Part shown: positions 1 to 7,637 of the stretch, in pieces | Position numbering within the stretch: the stretch's first letter is position 1 | Layout of the letters: every line of letters begins with the position of its first letter | Origin: Gammaproteobacteria bacterium | Lineage (GTDB): Bacteria > Pseudomonadota > Gammaproteobacteria > Arenicellales > UBA868 | Direction: 5' to 3' | NCBI GenBank assembly: GCA_014239575.1 | Contig: JAAZYQ010000011.1 | Coordinates: 1 to 33,644, forward strand | Length of the DNA: 33,644 nucleotides | The notes under the pieces: model-generated | Told to the model about the DNA's origin: nothing | The model's input: only the letters and a program-made list of their open reading frames with translations | The model's database searches: none | Program-made: the position numbers and the translations under genes

Positions 1-2
1 GG

Positions 3-671
3 AAATATCGCCTAGTCCAGATCAGCGACGTACACATCGGGTCAAGAAGCGTCGGATTCCTCAGGCGCGTTGTGGAGGTTATCAATACCCAGAACCCAAA
101 CCTTATCGTCATAACCGGCGATTTTCTGGATGCAAAACGAGTGCAGGCAGAAGATATCGCCCCGCTTAAGAATCTCAAGGCACCGGTCTATTTTTCGATA
201 GGAAACCACGAGCGTTATGCGGGCCTCGATTGGGTCATTCCCATGCTCGAAGATGCTGGTGTTGTGGTGTTGCGAAGCCAAGCCGTCAAAGTTGGTGAGT
301 TGCAATTAATCGGCATTGATGACGCTGAAGACGAAGATCAGGTCAGACGGGAACTTTCGACAATAGAACTGGATCCGGAATGTTTCAAGATACTTCTCTA
401 CCACCGCCCGCTGGGTTGGGAGTCGGCCGTTGCGTCGGGAATCAACCTGATGCTGTCCGGACACACCCACAACGGCCAGATATTCCCTTTTAACTTACTG
501 GTCCGACAGCAATTCAAGAGAATCCGTGGGTTACATACTCAGCGCAACTCTCACTTATATGTCTCGCCTGGGACGGGTACGTGGGGGCCCGCGATGCGCC
601 TCGGTTCATGTAACGAGATCACCTGCATCGATCTTAAAGCCGCTTCTGTCTCGACGAATGTCGATAATTAA
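3..671 (+). CDS. Metallophosphoesterase, 5' end missing
   Basis: The reading frame is open from base 3, so the gene begins before the window; 222 C-terminal codons are visible. The calcineurin-like metallophosphoesterase motifs appear in order: SDVHIG near the visible N-terminus (metal-binding Asp and His), TGDFLD about 30 residues later, GNHE about 30 after that, a lone His in YHRPL, and GHTHNGQ near the C-terminus. This order is typical of YkuE-like enzymes that hydrolyse phosphoesters with two metal ions. Proteins of this type usually have an N-terminal membrane segment, which would lie outside the window. The substrate cannot be told. The stop is TAA, and a 101-base gap separates it from the next gene on the same strand. 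Confidence 0.85.
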   Translation, partial: KYRLVQISDVHIGSRSVGFLRRVVEVINTQNPNLIVITGDFLDAKRVQAEDIAPLKNLKAPVYFSIGNHERYAGLDWVIPMLEDAGVVVLRSQAVKVGELQLIGIDDAEDEDQVRRELSTIELDPECFKILLYHRPLGWESAVASGINLMLSGHTHNGQIFPFNLLVRQQFKRIRGLHTQRNSHLYVSPGTGTWGPAMRLGSCNEITCIDLKAASVSTNVDN

Positions 672-772
672 CCCGGTCAAGTTGTTCTTGGTAACGGCGA
701 GCCCGTGATCGCGGCTGGTATCAACGCGCACGCAACGCATTATTCCAACTAGAAGTAATTACTCTTCATCCC

Positions 773-1684
773 GTGAAACAACCCCCCTACGTCTTTATCT
801 GTTTCGTCGTTTTCGTCTCTGCGGGCGCCTGGGGTCTTTACTGGCTTCCTCAAAGACTATTGCTTGAGTCAGGCATGACGGGTGGCTGGGGTACTCTGGG
901 GCAATACCTGATATCGCTCTGTGTTTTATTGCCGGTGGCGATATGGCGGGTTTACAAAGGCCACCAGATTGGACTGCGACATTGGCTTTGCGGCCTACTG
1001 TTGGGAAGTGGCGCCATCTTTTATGCCAACTCCTTCCTGGTTACAGAAGTGATCCGGGCCCTAGTCTTTTTCTATCTTGCCCCTCTCTGGGCAAGCCTTA
1101 TAGAGGTTGTGTTTTTGAAGCGCCGCCTGAAGTGGTCGCGAGTTGGGACGGTTGCGTTAGCCCTGGCCGGTGTCTGGGTTGCTGTTGGATTGGAAGTCGG
1201 AATTCCCCTTCCCATTTACCTTGGAGATTGGTTTGGACTGATCGCCGGTGTTCTGATTACTGCTGGTGCCGCGCGGACCGAGATTGAACGGCCCGAGGGA
1301 ATCTTTCCTCTTCTATTTATGGTGATCATCTTCGGTCTGATAGCAGCAATCTGTCAGTACCCATTGCTGGATGACGCGATTGGCAAGATGCCCTCCATCC
1401 AGAGCGTGCTATCCAGTCTTCCTCTGCTACTGGGAATCTCATTGCTTTTCGTCTTACCGACTACGGCAATAATTTTTTGGTCACCGCCAAAAATCGGCAC
1501 AGGTGTTTTTGGAATTCTGATCCTATCCGAGCTTGTAGTAGGCGTGATCAGTGCTGCCCTGCTAACGGATGAGGCTTTCGGCTGGCCCCAGATCCTAGGC
1601 ACCGCAATGATCCTTTCTGCTGGCATCCTGGAGGTTGTCGCCAACACGCGATTAAACCGGTTGGCGCCGCTCGCACCGGATTGA
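773..1684 (+). CDS. DMT-superfamily (EamA-like) membrane transporter
   Basis: The 303-residue product is hydrophobic throughout, with about ten predicted membrane helices, the usual size and build of drug/metabolite transporter permeases made of two EamA repeats. The first helix starts within the first ten residues, and the last helix is followed by a short polar tail. The start is GTG; no strong Shine-Dalgarno sequence precedes it. The sequence does not show the substrate: relatives export amino acids, metabolites or drugs. It stands alone, with the metallophosphoesterase before it and a convergent minus-strand gene after it. The superfamily call is secure, the role is unknown. Confidence 0.75.
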   Translation: MKQPPYVFICFVVFVSAGAWGLYWLPQRLLLESGMTGGWGTLGQYLISLCVLLPVAIWRVYKGHQIGLRHWLCGLLLGSGAIFYANSFLVTEVIRALVFFYLAPLWASLIEVVFLKRRLKWSRVGTVALALAGVWVAVGLEVGIPLPIYLGDWFGLIAGVLITAGAARTEIERPEGIFPLLFMVIIFGLIAAICQYPLLDDAIGKMPSIQSVLSSLPLLLGISLLFVLPTTAIIFWSPPKIGTGVFGILILSELVVGVISAALLTDEAFGWPQILGTAMILSAGILEVVANTRLNRLAPLAPD

Positions 1685-1842
1685 AATCAGCTGCCCTTTG
1701 GTCTGCCGCTGACGATCTCGAAGCGGGTGCGGTTCTTTCACGCTGACGGTACCTCGTCAACCAACCCTTAAAGTCATTAAACGCTAAGCGAATCGGACGC
1801 AGCGTTTCCGATACCCCGGTCATCCTGGACATATCCATAGAA

Positions 1843-1905
1843 ATTCCCCTGTTTCGTCCGTTTGCAGGGGAATCTTGACGCTCGCAGGGGCTCATAGAAT
1901 GAGCC
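1843..1905. terminator. Two inverted repeats between convergent genes
   Basis: The 237-base gap between the convergent DMT gene and thpR holds two perfect hairpins. ATTCCCCTG (1843-1851) pairs with CAGGGGAAT (1865-1873) across a 13-base loop. GGCTCAT (1889-1895) pairs with ATGAGCC (1899-1905) across a 3-base loop. The heptamer GCAGGGG occurs twice (1864-1870 and 1884-1890). No good T-run follows either stem on the plus strand; on the minus strand the distal stem is followed by TTTCTAT. They may end thpR transcription or both transcripts, but a classical intrinsic terminator is not proven. Confidence 0.35.
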
Positions 1906-1921
1906 GCCTCGGAGAAATAGT

Positions 1922-2464
1922 TCAGTCACTGTGTCCGAAATAGGTCTGTTCGATGTGATAAACCGCCCCCCGGGGAAGGAGTTTGCTGGAAAAAAGTGCA
2001 AATGAGTCGACGGAGAACGAATCGCTTTTCGCAAGACACCCTGCTTCAAGAAACCGGCCGACATCCTCATAGGAGGCACCATTGAGACGTGCCAGGGTAA
2101 GGTGTGGTCGGAATTTTCGGGCCTCAACTTTAATACCCAGTTCCTGCATCCGCTTACAGACCTTATTCTGAAGTCCGATTAACTCCGCACTGGAGCAGAC
2201 GTCTGCCCAAAGGGTCCGTGGCACCTTCTTGCTACCGAAGAAACCCACTTTCTGAAACTCAAGATCAAAAGGCGAAAATTCAACATCTTCGAGGCTCTGG
2301 CAAACTTCATCGTAAACACTCATTGGGTGCTCACCCAGAAATGCCAGCGTCAAGTGCATCTGGTCGAACTGGACCCAGCGTGCTCCGCTCATCGACATCC
2401 GCCAACCCGTCAGTTGCGACTTAATGGCATCCGGAACATCAATGGCAACAAATAATCTCAGCAT
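1922..2464 (-). CDS. thpR: RNA 2',3'-cyclic phosphodiesterase (ThpR/LigT)
   Basis: The 180-residue protein has the two HxT motifs of the 2H phosphoesterase superfamily: MHLTLAFLG (His37, Thr39) and RPHLTLARL (His121, Thr123). The N-terminal MLRLFVAID and the overall length are typical of ThpR, which opens 2',3'-cyclic phosphates at RNA ends and shows 2'-5' ligase activity in vitro. I chose the ATG at 2464 because GGAGAG sits a few bases upstream and the family begins at this Met; the frame stays open 13 codons further upstream without family similarity. The gene is alone on its strand. Confidence 0.9.
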   Translation of the reverse strand: MLRLFVAIDVPDAIKSQLTGWRMSMSGARWVQFDQMHLTLAFLGEHPMSVYDEVCQSLEDVEFSPFDLEFQKVGFFGSKKVPRTLWADVCSSAELIGLQNKVCKRMQELGIKVEARKFRPHLTLARLNGASYEDVGRFLEAGCLAKSDSFSVDSFALFSSKLLPRGAVYHIEQTYFGHSD

Positions 2465-2538
2465 GCTGGCTCTCCAGGTATGCGCCCACCCATCCGTGTC
2501 CATGGGTCATCAATTGCATCACCTAATAGTAATCACAA

Positions 2539-2547
2539 TGCTAGAAT
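2539..2547 (+). promoter_or_regulatory. Candidate extended -10 promoter of tRNA-Leu
   Basis: TGCTAGAAT is an extended -10 element: TG, one base, then TAGAAT, one mismatch from TATAAT. It lies 75 bases before the mature tRNA 5' end and is followed by a fairly G+C-rich stretch, as at many stable-RNA promoters. No good -35 box is found at the usual distance. Confidence 0.35.
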
Positions 2548-2622
2548 CGCAATCGTCTTAAACGCCAAAATGGTTCACAAGACATTGGCGTCGCAACCCT
2601 GTCCGCAGGTCGTGACGTAATT

Positions 2623-2709
<87 letters not shown>

Positions 2710-3038
2710 TTGGCTTTTTATAATCAACGACTTACAGGCGAAGGATTGTTATTCCCCCGAAATATTCGCCCCACGGTTAAATATTTTGACCCGGTATCTT
2801 CTGAGTTTTGCAAACCAGTTCGCTGACATACGCTGAAAACACTCCGGGTGCTTAACTGTCTGTACCTGACCTCTACGACTTGGCATTTAGTATTTGATAT
2901 TTGCCGCGAGAGGTGCGCTACGAAACTGAAAAGTCGGGTCACTGGCTTCAGTTCTCATTCCAATCGCTCAATCGAGCCTTCATAAGTGTCGAGCTAAAGT
3001 TGTTTTTTCTGTCCTAACGCCTATTGCACTTCGCGCCT
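2710..3038. other. Gene-free interval after tRNA-Leu
   Basis: This stretch of about 330 bases, between the tRNA and the yciB promoter region, contains no convincing coding frame; the only plus-strand frame is a continuation through the tRNA itself. A short T-run (CTTTTTATA) directly after the tRNA may help end its transcript, and a T6 tract occurs at 3003-3008. I found no strong hairpin, repeat or recognisable RNA family. Confidence 0.4.
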
Positions 3039-3044
3039 TATAAT
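3039..3044 (+). promoter_or_regulatory. Perfect -10 hexamer upstream of yciB
   Basis: TATAAT matches the sigma-70 -10 consensus and lies 29 bases before the yciB ATG. No clear -35 box is present at 16-18 bases, so this is only a candidate promoter for yciB-bolA. Confidence 0.35.
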
Positions 3045-3073
3045 TGCCGGCCACTTTACCGACCAAGACTGCC

Positions 3074-3640
3074 ATGAAACTGCTGTTTGATTTTTTCCCG
3101 CTGATCCTCTTTTTCGGTGCCTACAAGTTATACGGCATATATGTAGCCACATCGGTCGCGATCATTGCGTCTTTAGGTCAAGTCATCTGGTTCTGGTTTC
3201 GGTACCGGCGATTTGAAACCACCCATCTGATCACATTATCGGTAATCCTTATTTTCGGTGGTATGACTCTGATTTTTCGTGACGATGTTTTCATTAAATG
3301 GAAGCCCACTATTATTAACTGGCTTTTTGCGGTGATTGTGATTGGTAGCCAGTTTCTGGGAAAGCGCACCGTGCTCGAGCGCCTGCTTGGCGAAAAGATG
3401 GCGCTACCTGCCCCGATCTGGAAAAAGGTCAACCTGTCCTGGGGACTCTTCTTTCTGGTCTCGGGTGCGCTGAACCTATATATCGCTTTCTTTTTTCGCA
3501 CACACTTAGACGATCAGATCCGAACTGATTTTTGGGTTAACTTCAAGGTCTTTGGCCTGCTTGGCCTAACCCTGGCTTTCAGTATTATCCAGATGCTATT
3601 GATCTCCCGGCACATTGTTAGCGAGGACGACAAGACCTGA
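3074..3640 (+). CDS. yciB: Inner-membrane protein YciB (septation protein A family)
   Basis: The product is 188 residues with about five or six membrane helices and opens with MKLLFDFFPLILFF, the family signature. YciB proteins sit in the inner membrane of Gram-negative bacteria and are tied to cell-envelope integrity and division; their chemistry is unknown. Motifs such as GKRTVLERLLGEKM and the final WVNFKVFG region fit the family. I start at the ATG at 3074 because family members begin here; an in-frame TTG at 3044 would add ten unrelated residues. bolA follows one base after the stop, so the two are very likely co-transcribed. Confidence 0.9.
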   Translation: MKLLFDFFPLILFFGAYKLYGIYVATSVAIIASLGQVIWFWFRYRRFETTHLITLSVILIFGGMTLIFRDDVFIKWKPTIINWLFAVIVIGSQFLGKRTVLERLLGEKMALPAPIWKKVNLSWGLFFLVSGALNLYIAFFFRTHLDDQIRTDFWVNFKVFGLLGLTLAFSIIQMLLISRHIVSEDDKT

Positions 3641-3641
3641 C

Positions 3642-3908
3642 ATGCAAACCATCGACCAGATCAGGGAGCGACTTCGAAGTCGCCTGCCTGCTGAAACAGT
3701 AGAGATAGAAGACCAGAGTCACCTGCATGTCGGCCATGCCGGTGCCGCAGAAGGTGGAGGCCATTACGCAGTAACAGTCGTTTCCAAAACCTTCGAAGGG
3801 CTCAATACACTGTCACGGCACCGCCTGGTTTACGCCGCCGTTGAGGAGTTGATGAAAAAGGAAATTCACGCGTTGAGCATCCAGGCATACAGCACTGACG
3901 AACTGTGA
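3642..3908 (+). CDS. bolA: BolA-family protein
   Basis: The 88-residue protein has the BolA fold signature: an N-terminal helix, then SHLHVGHAG with conserved histidines, the VTVVSKTFEG strand-turn, and the RHRLVY helix (His60). BolA proteins act with monothiol glutaredoxins to bind and deliver [2Fe-2S] clusters; some also act as regulators of morphology and stress responses. The His in the RHR motif and the HxGH loop are candidate cluster ligands. Its ATG follows the yciB stop after a single base, so translation is probably coupled. Short BolA proteins of this length are normal. Confidence 0.9.
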   Translation: MQTIDQIRERLRSRLPAETVEIEDQSHLHVGHAGAAEGGGHYAVTVVSKTFEGLNTLSRHRLVYAAVEELMKKEIHALSIQAYSTDEL

Positions 3909-4035
3909 TTTACCAGACAGCTACCGCGATTTATCCCGTCGCCATCGGATCAACAATCACCATCTATTGAATACCTTTAGTGTTTAAGACTTCTTATTAT
4001 GGCGCGTGTCGACCCCCTCTTTTGGCAAGCTTGAC

Positions 4036-4908
4036 ATGACTCCAGGCTCCACGCCTTCCCCTGAACAGGTTTCCCAGTTCGATTCGGATGGCGTGATATT
4101 GCTACGCAATGCTATCAGTATGGACTGGATCGATCTGCTGAGACGAGGGTTAGAAAGGAATATCGCTACCCCCACCCCACGGCATCGAATCTGGAATCGC
4201 GACGCTCAAGGGAGAACCTGCTTTTATGATAGCCAGGCATGGCAGGCGATCTCGGAATACCGTGAATTTATAGAAGATTCGCCCATTGCAAAAACAGCCG
4301 CTGACATACTAGGCACCCATCAAGTTAATTTCTTCTTTGATGCCGTCTTCGTTCGCACCCCAGGCATGAAGTTCCGGACGCCTTTTCATCAAGACGAGCC
4401 GTACTGGTCGGTCAAGGGTTTTAATACCTGCTCTGTCTGGATGCCCTTGGTAGGGGTCGAGAAAAAGAGCGCCTTGGAGTTTGTACGTGGCTCACACCGT
4501 TGGCCTCAGCAGTTTCGACAAGTGGATTTTGGCGACGGTCGCGATGACGTACCAGGTGAACATTATGAGCCTTTCCCCGATATCGAAGGGAATCGGGATC
4601 GCTACGATATTCTCAGTTGGGATATGGAACCGGGAGACTGTGCAATCTTTAATGCCCGCACCATTCATGGTGGGTCGGGCAACTTGGCAAGCGATCGAGA
4701 ACTAAAAGTATTCAATACCCAGTGGCTGGGTGACGATGTCCGGGTGTGTTTTCGCCCCGAAGGGATGGATCCGGATCACTCTAGGTTGATGCAAGATCTT
4801 GGCCTCAAGCCAGGCCAGAGAATCGGCACTGACACTTACCCTGGATTCGAATTCTCAACCTTCTGTAAAGCTGACAGGTCTCAAGATGCCACAGCCGCGC
4901 AAAACTGA
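4036..4908 (+). CDS. Phytanoyl-CoA dioxygenase (PhyH) family oxygenase
   Basis: The 290-residue protein belongs to the PhyH group of Fe(II)/2-oxoglutarate oxygenases. Metal ligands are visible as FHQDEPYW (His118 and Asp120) and HGGSGN (His211), and Arg221 is placed to bind 2-oxoglutarate. The N-terminal pattern of PEQVSQFDSDGVILLR is also typical. Bacterial members hydroxylate varied small molecules, so the substrate is unknown. I prefer the ATG at 4036 because the family begins with this segment; a GTG at 4006 in the same frame would add ten residues. It is convergent with the asparaginase gene, with 49 bases between the stops. Confidence 0.8.
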   Translation: MTPGSTPSPEQVSQFDSDGVILLRNAISMDWIDLLRRGLERNIATPTPRHRIWNRDAQGRTCFYDSQAWQAISEYREFIEDSPIAKTAADILGTHQVNFFFDAVFVRTPGMKFRTPFHQDEPYWSVKGFNTCSVWMPLVGVEKKSALEFVRGSHRWPQQFRQVDFGDGRDDVPGEHYEPFPDIEGNRDRYDILSWDMEPGDCAIFNARTIHGGSGNLASDRELKVFNTQWLGDDVRVCFRPEGMDPDHSRLMQDLGLKPGQRIGTDTYPGFEFSTFCKADRSQDATAAQN

Positions 4909-4957
4909 TGAAGGTCCCTTATCGTCCAGGCTCAAATTCAGATACGCAATCAATCGG

Positions 4958-5989
4958 TCAACCAAGATCACGGGTGATCATCTTCTGAAAGGCTGCCGCC
5001 GGTCTTATTTCGCCTACTGTTTTTCCGGCCACATTTTTAACCGCTGCCCTGATCAACTCAGGTGGAGAGTCTGCGAAAAGAGTCTCCAAACAGGGAATTT
5101 TTGATAGCACGGCTCCCATAGCGCACTCAGAAGCCCGATGGGCACCATCATCGATTTTGAGTGCGATACCTATGCCCGCTTCAGGTACGGCACCACAGTA
5201 GACGCCCTCGGCACCAGTTTTGACAATGAAAGCTCCGCGACCGGCTTCGATAGCATTCGTGCACCAGCGGTTGGTTCCTGCAACCATAAAGGGTTGATTA
5301 ACCATTGCCTTGTAGACCTGCTGCGCCGCACTGGCCCGAGCCCCGCTTAAACCGTCGCCGGTAGCAAAGCGGCGAAATGCCGTGGCGAGACGATCTAGCC
5401 GAATACCGGCAACCGGAATCCCACAGCCATCAATTCCCTTAGGGACCTCCTGAAACGAGCTGCCAGCCAGCTCGCCTATTAGACTCATTACCGCCTGTTG
5501 AACGGGGTGTTCACGGGTAATATAAGCTTGTGGTGGATGCTCCTCATGTAATGCCGCTGTCAGAAATCCGCAATGCTTGCCCGAGCAGTTGTTATGCGCC
5601 GGGCCGGGTGTTTTACCTTGATGCAATAAAGCTTCGCGATCAAAACTTCGCCGCGGTGGATGGGCTCCGCATTCCAGCGCAGATTCATCCAGGCCCAGCC
5701 TCTTTAGCCACCGGATGACTGTCGCCACATGTTGCGCCTCTGCGTTGTGCGAGGCGCAGGCCAGCGCAATCTCGCGCTCTCCTAACTGGTATGCCGCTGC
5801 TGCCCCGCTTTCAATAAGATGTAATGCCTGCAGGGGTTTCAGAGCCGAACGGGGGTAGATCAGTCGAGTAACATCACCGATTCCCGCGATGGTCTGGCCA
5901 TTAGCACCCACCACTGCAACCGAGCCGCGATGGCGGCTTTCAACCATCTCCCCTCGGGTCACCTCGACTAGAACTGGGTTAGCGGTCAC
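4958..5989 (-). CDS. Zinc-type L-asparaginase (Rhizobium etli ReAV class)
   Basis: The product belongs to the asparaginase family (PF06089) that is unrelated to the E. coli enzymes and hydrolyses asparagine to aspartate and ammonia. With a start at the GTG at 5989 the protein is 343 residues, and key residues fall at the same numbers I recall for R. etli ReAV: Ser48 and Lys51 in RSALK, Ser80 in ACASHN, Cys135 and Lys138 in NNCSGKH, and Cys189 in GIDGCG. This supports both the family and the start, as does a GAGGG sequence about ten bases before the GTG. The frame stays open 16 codons further upstream. It is divergent from gcvT, with 120 bases between starts. Confidence 0.88.
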   Translation of the reverse strand: MTANPVLVEVTRGEMVESRHRGSVAVVGANGQTIAGIGDVTRLIYPRSALKPLQALHLIESGAAAAYQLGEREIALACASHNAEAQHVATVIRWLKRLGLDESALECGAHPPRRSFDREALLHQGKTPGPAHNNCSGKHCGFLTAALHEEHPPQAYITREHPVQQAVMSLIGELAGSSFQEVPKGIDGCGIPVAGIRLDRLATAFRRFATGDGLSGARASAAQQVYKAMVNQPFMVAGTNRWCTNAIEAGRGAFIVKTGAEGVYCGAVPEAGIGIALKIDDGAHRASECAMGAVLSKIPCLETLFADSPPELIRAAVKNVAGKTVGEIRPAAAFQKMITRDLG

Positions 5990-6023
5990 AAATATTTCCC
6001 TCGCTTTAATTTTTAATAAGCTG

Positions 6024-6044
6024 AAAACCGATCGCAATCGTTTT
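6024..6044. promoter_or_regulatory. Imperfect palindrome between asparaginase and gcvT
   Basis: AAAACCGAT (6024-6032) and ATCGTTTT (6037-6044) form an eight-pair stem with one bulged C and a four-base centre. It lies 34 bases before the asparaginase start and 65 before gcvT, in the only space available for both promoters. A TATACT -10-like hexamer at 6051-6056 faces gcvT. An operator is possible but unproven. No glycine-riboswitch pattern was seen in this short leader. Confidence 0.25.
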
Positions 6045-6109
6045 GAACGATATACTACTGGCTAACCCATAAAGGCATCCACACAACCACTCCAAGTCAA
6101 CTGGTCTTC

Positions 6110-7225
6110 GTGAAACAAACCCCACTGTACGAACTTCACACGGCACTTGGTGCCAAGATGGTATCGTTCGCCGGCTACGAAATGCCGCTGCAGTACCCCT
6201 TGGGAATCCTTTTTGAACACCGACAGGTTCGCACCAGCGCCGGCCTATTCGACGTATCACATATGGGCCAGGCTACCGTATTTGGTGACGATTCTGCCCG
6301 ATTACTTGAGACAGTGCTGCCAGCCAACCTGTTGGAACTTCCCAATGGATCTCAGCGCTACAGTTTTTTCACCAACGATACTGGCGGGATTTTGGATGAC
6401 CTGATGATTTATCGCCTGGATGATCGTTACACTCTAGTCGTAAATGCCTCCAACAAGGAAGCTGATTTTGCACTATTGCAAAACCTTTGTGGCGACACGG
6501 TTGAGTTCGAATCCATGATCAACCACGCTCTTTTAGCCCTTCAAGGGCCGCAGGCCTGTAGTGCTTTACAACGATTGTCGCCCGGCATCCAAAAACTGCC
6601 TTTTATGGGGGCTAAACAAGTCCTCATTTCGGGCATATCCTGCACGGTCACACGCAGTGGCTATACCGGGGAAGACGGCTTTGAAATCTCAGTTGGCGCA
6701 TCCGATGCACTTGATCTGGCCAGGAACCTTCTGGAATTACCTGAGGTCGAAGCGGTGGGGTTAGGCGCCCGGGACTCCTTGCGCCTAGAGGCCGGGTTAT
6801 GCCTGCACGGCAATGACATTGGTCCTAACACCTCGCCCGTCGAAGCCGGCCTGCAGTGGGCAATTCCTCGTTGCCGACGCACACAGGGCAGCCGTTGCGG
6901 CGGCTTCCCGGGGGCGGACCGAATCTTGGCTGAGATTGATAACGGCGCTATGCGACGTCGGGTCGGCATCCGCCCTGACGGCAAAGCGCCAGTGCGCGCT
7001 CATGCTGAGTTACTCAATGCCGACGGTATTCAGATCGGCGAGGTCAGCAGCGGCGGCTTCGGGCCCAGCATGAATGCACCGGTCGCGATGGGCTACGTCA
7101 GTAGAGAATACTCCACATCCGGCACGGCCTTGCATGCCCTGGTTCGAAATAAACCCCTACCCGTATCTGTTTGCGCTATGCCCTTTTCCCCCCACCGCTA
7201 TCACACTAAAGAGAAAAAGGAATAA
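6110..7225 (+). CDS. gcvT: Glycine cleavage system T protein (aminomethyltransferase)
   Basis: The 371-residue protein transfers the methylene group from the lipoyl arm of GcvH to tetrahydrofolate and releases ammonia. Family motifs are in place: TPLYELH at the N-terminus, GLFDVSHMGQ, GYTGEDGFEI, RDSLRLEAGLCLHGND and GGFPGAD. The start is GTG. The GCVT_C domain is intact and ends near PFSPHRYH. It leads a gcvT-gcvH-gcvP-lipA operon with very short spacers (6 bases to gcvH). DMSP demethylase (DmdA) is a distant relative, but the gcvH and gcvP neighbours and the motifs fit true GcvT. Confidence 0.95.
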   Translation: MKQTPLYELHTALGAKMVSFAGYEMPLQYPLGILFEHRQVRTSAGLFDVSHMGQATVFGDDSARLLETVLPANLLELPNGSQRYSFFTNDTGGILDDLMIYRLDDRYTLVVNASNKEADFALLQNLCGDTVEFESMINHALLALQGPQACSALQRLSPGIQKLPFMGAKQVLISGISCTVTRSGYTGEDGFEISVGASDALDLARNLLELPEVEAVGLGARDSLRLEAGLCLHGNDIGPNTSPVEAGLQWAIPRCRRTQGSRCGGFPGADRILAEIDNGAMRRRVGIRPDGKAPVRAHAELLNADGIQIGEVSSGGFGPSMNAPVAMGYVSREYSTSGTALHALVRNKPLPVSVCAMPFSPHRYHTKEKKE

Positions 7226-7231
7226 ATCGTC

Positions 7232-7609
7232 ATGAATGATCTCAAGTACACAGCCGATCACGAATGGGCTTATCTCGACGACGACATCGTCACGGTCGGA
7301 ATAACAGACTTCGCGCAGGATCAACTGGGTGAACTGGTTTACGTCGAGCTTCCTGAAGCCGGAATCGAAGTGAGCGTGGGCCAGGAGGTTGTCGTGATCG
7401 AGTCGGTCAAGGCCGCAGGAGACATCAAGTCTCCCGTAAAGGGTTCCGTGGTTGAAGTAAACAGCGCTCTTAACGACGACCCTGAAAAAGTCAATGCCGA
7501 TCCAACCGGCGAAGGTTGGTTCTATCGCGTTCGAATTGTATCGCCATCAGATCTGGACGAACTGATGGATGAAGCTGCTTATCAAGAATTTATCGCAACC
7601 CTGGACTGA
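7232..7609 (+). CDS. gcvH: Glycine cleavage system H protein
   Basis: The 125-residue lipoyl carrier shuttles the aminomethyl group between GcvP, GcvT and the lipoamide dehydrogenase. The lipoylated lysine is Lys60 in VVVIESVKAAGD; most relatives have AASD after the lysine, so the Gly here is a small variation. Other typical segments are KYTADHEWAY at the start, the GITDFAQDQLGELVYVELP strand region and DPTGEGWFYR. An AAGGA sequence about eleven bases before the ATG serves as ribosome binding site. Its lipoate could be supplied by LipA, encoded two genes downstream. Confidence 0.96.
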   Translation: MNDLKYTADHEWAYLDDDIVTVGITDFAQDQLGELVYVELPEAGIEVSVGQEVVVIESVKAAGDIKSPVKGSVVEVNSALNDDPEKVNADPTGEGWFYRVRIVSPSDLDELMDEAAYQEFIATLD

Positions 7610-7637
7610 CACCTGAAGGCATAAAGGACCCTCTGCC

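Noticed and set aside
5990-6109. Glycine riboswitch before gcvT
   Set aside because: The leader is only 120 bases, is shared with the asparaginase promoter, and shows no tandem aptamer-like G+C-rich pattern.
6110-7225. GcvT homologue read as DMSP demethylase DmdA, given the DMSP-lyase-like cupin in the window
   Set aside because: It lies six bases before gcvH in a complete gcv operon and carries the RDSLRLEAGL and GGFPGAD motifs of true GcvT.
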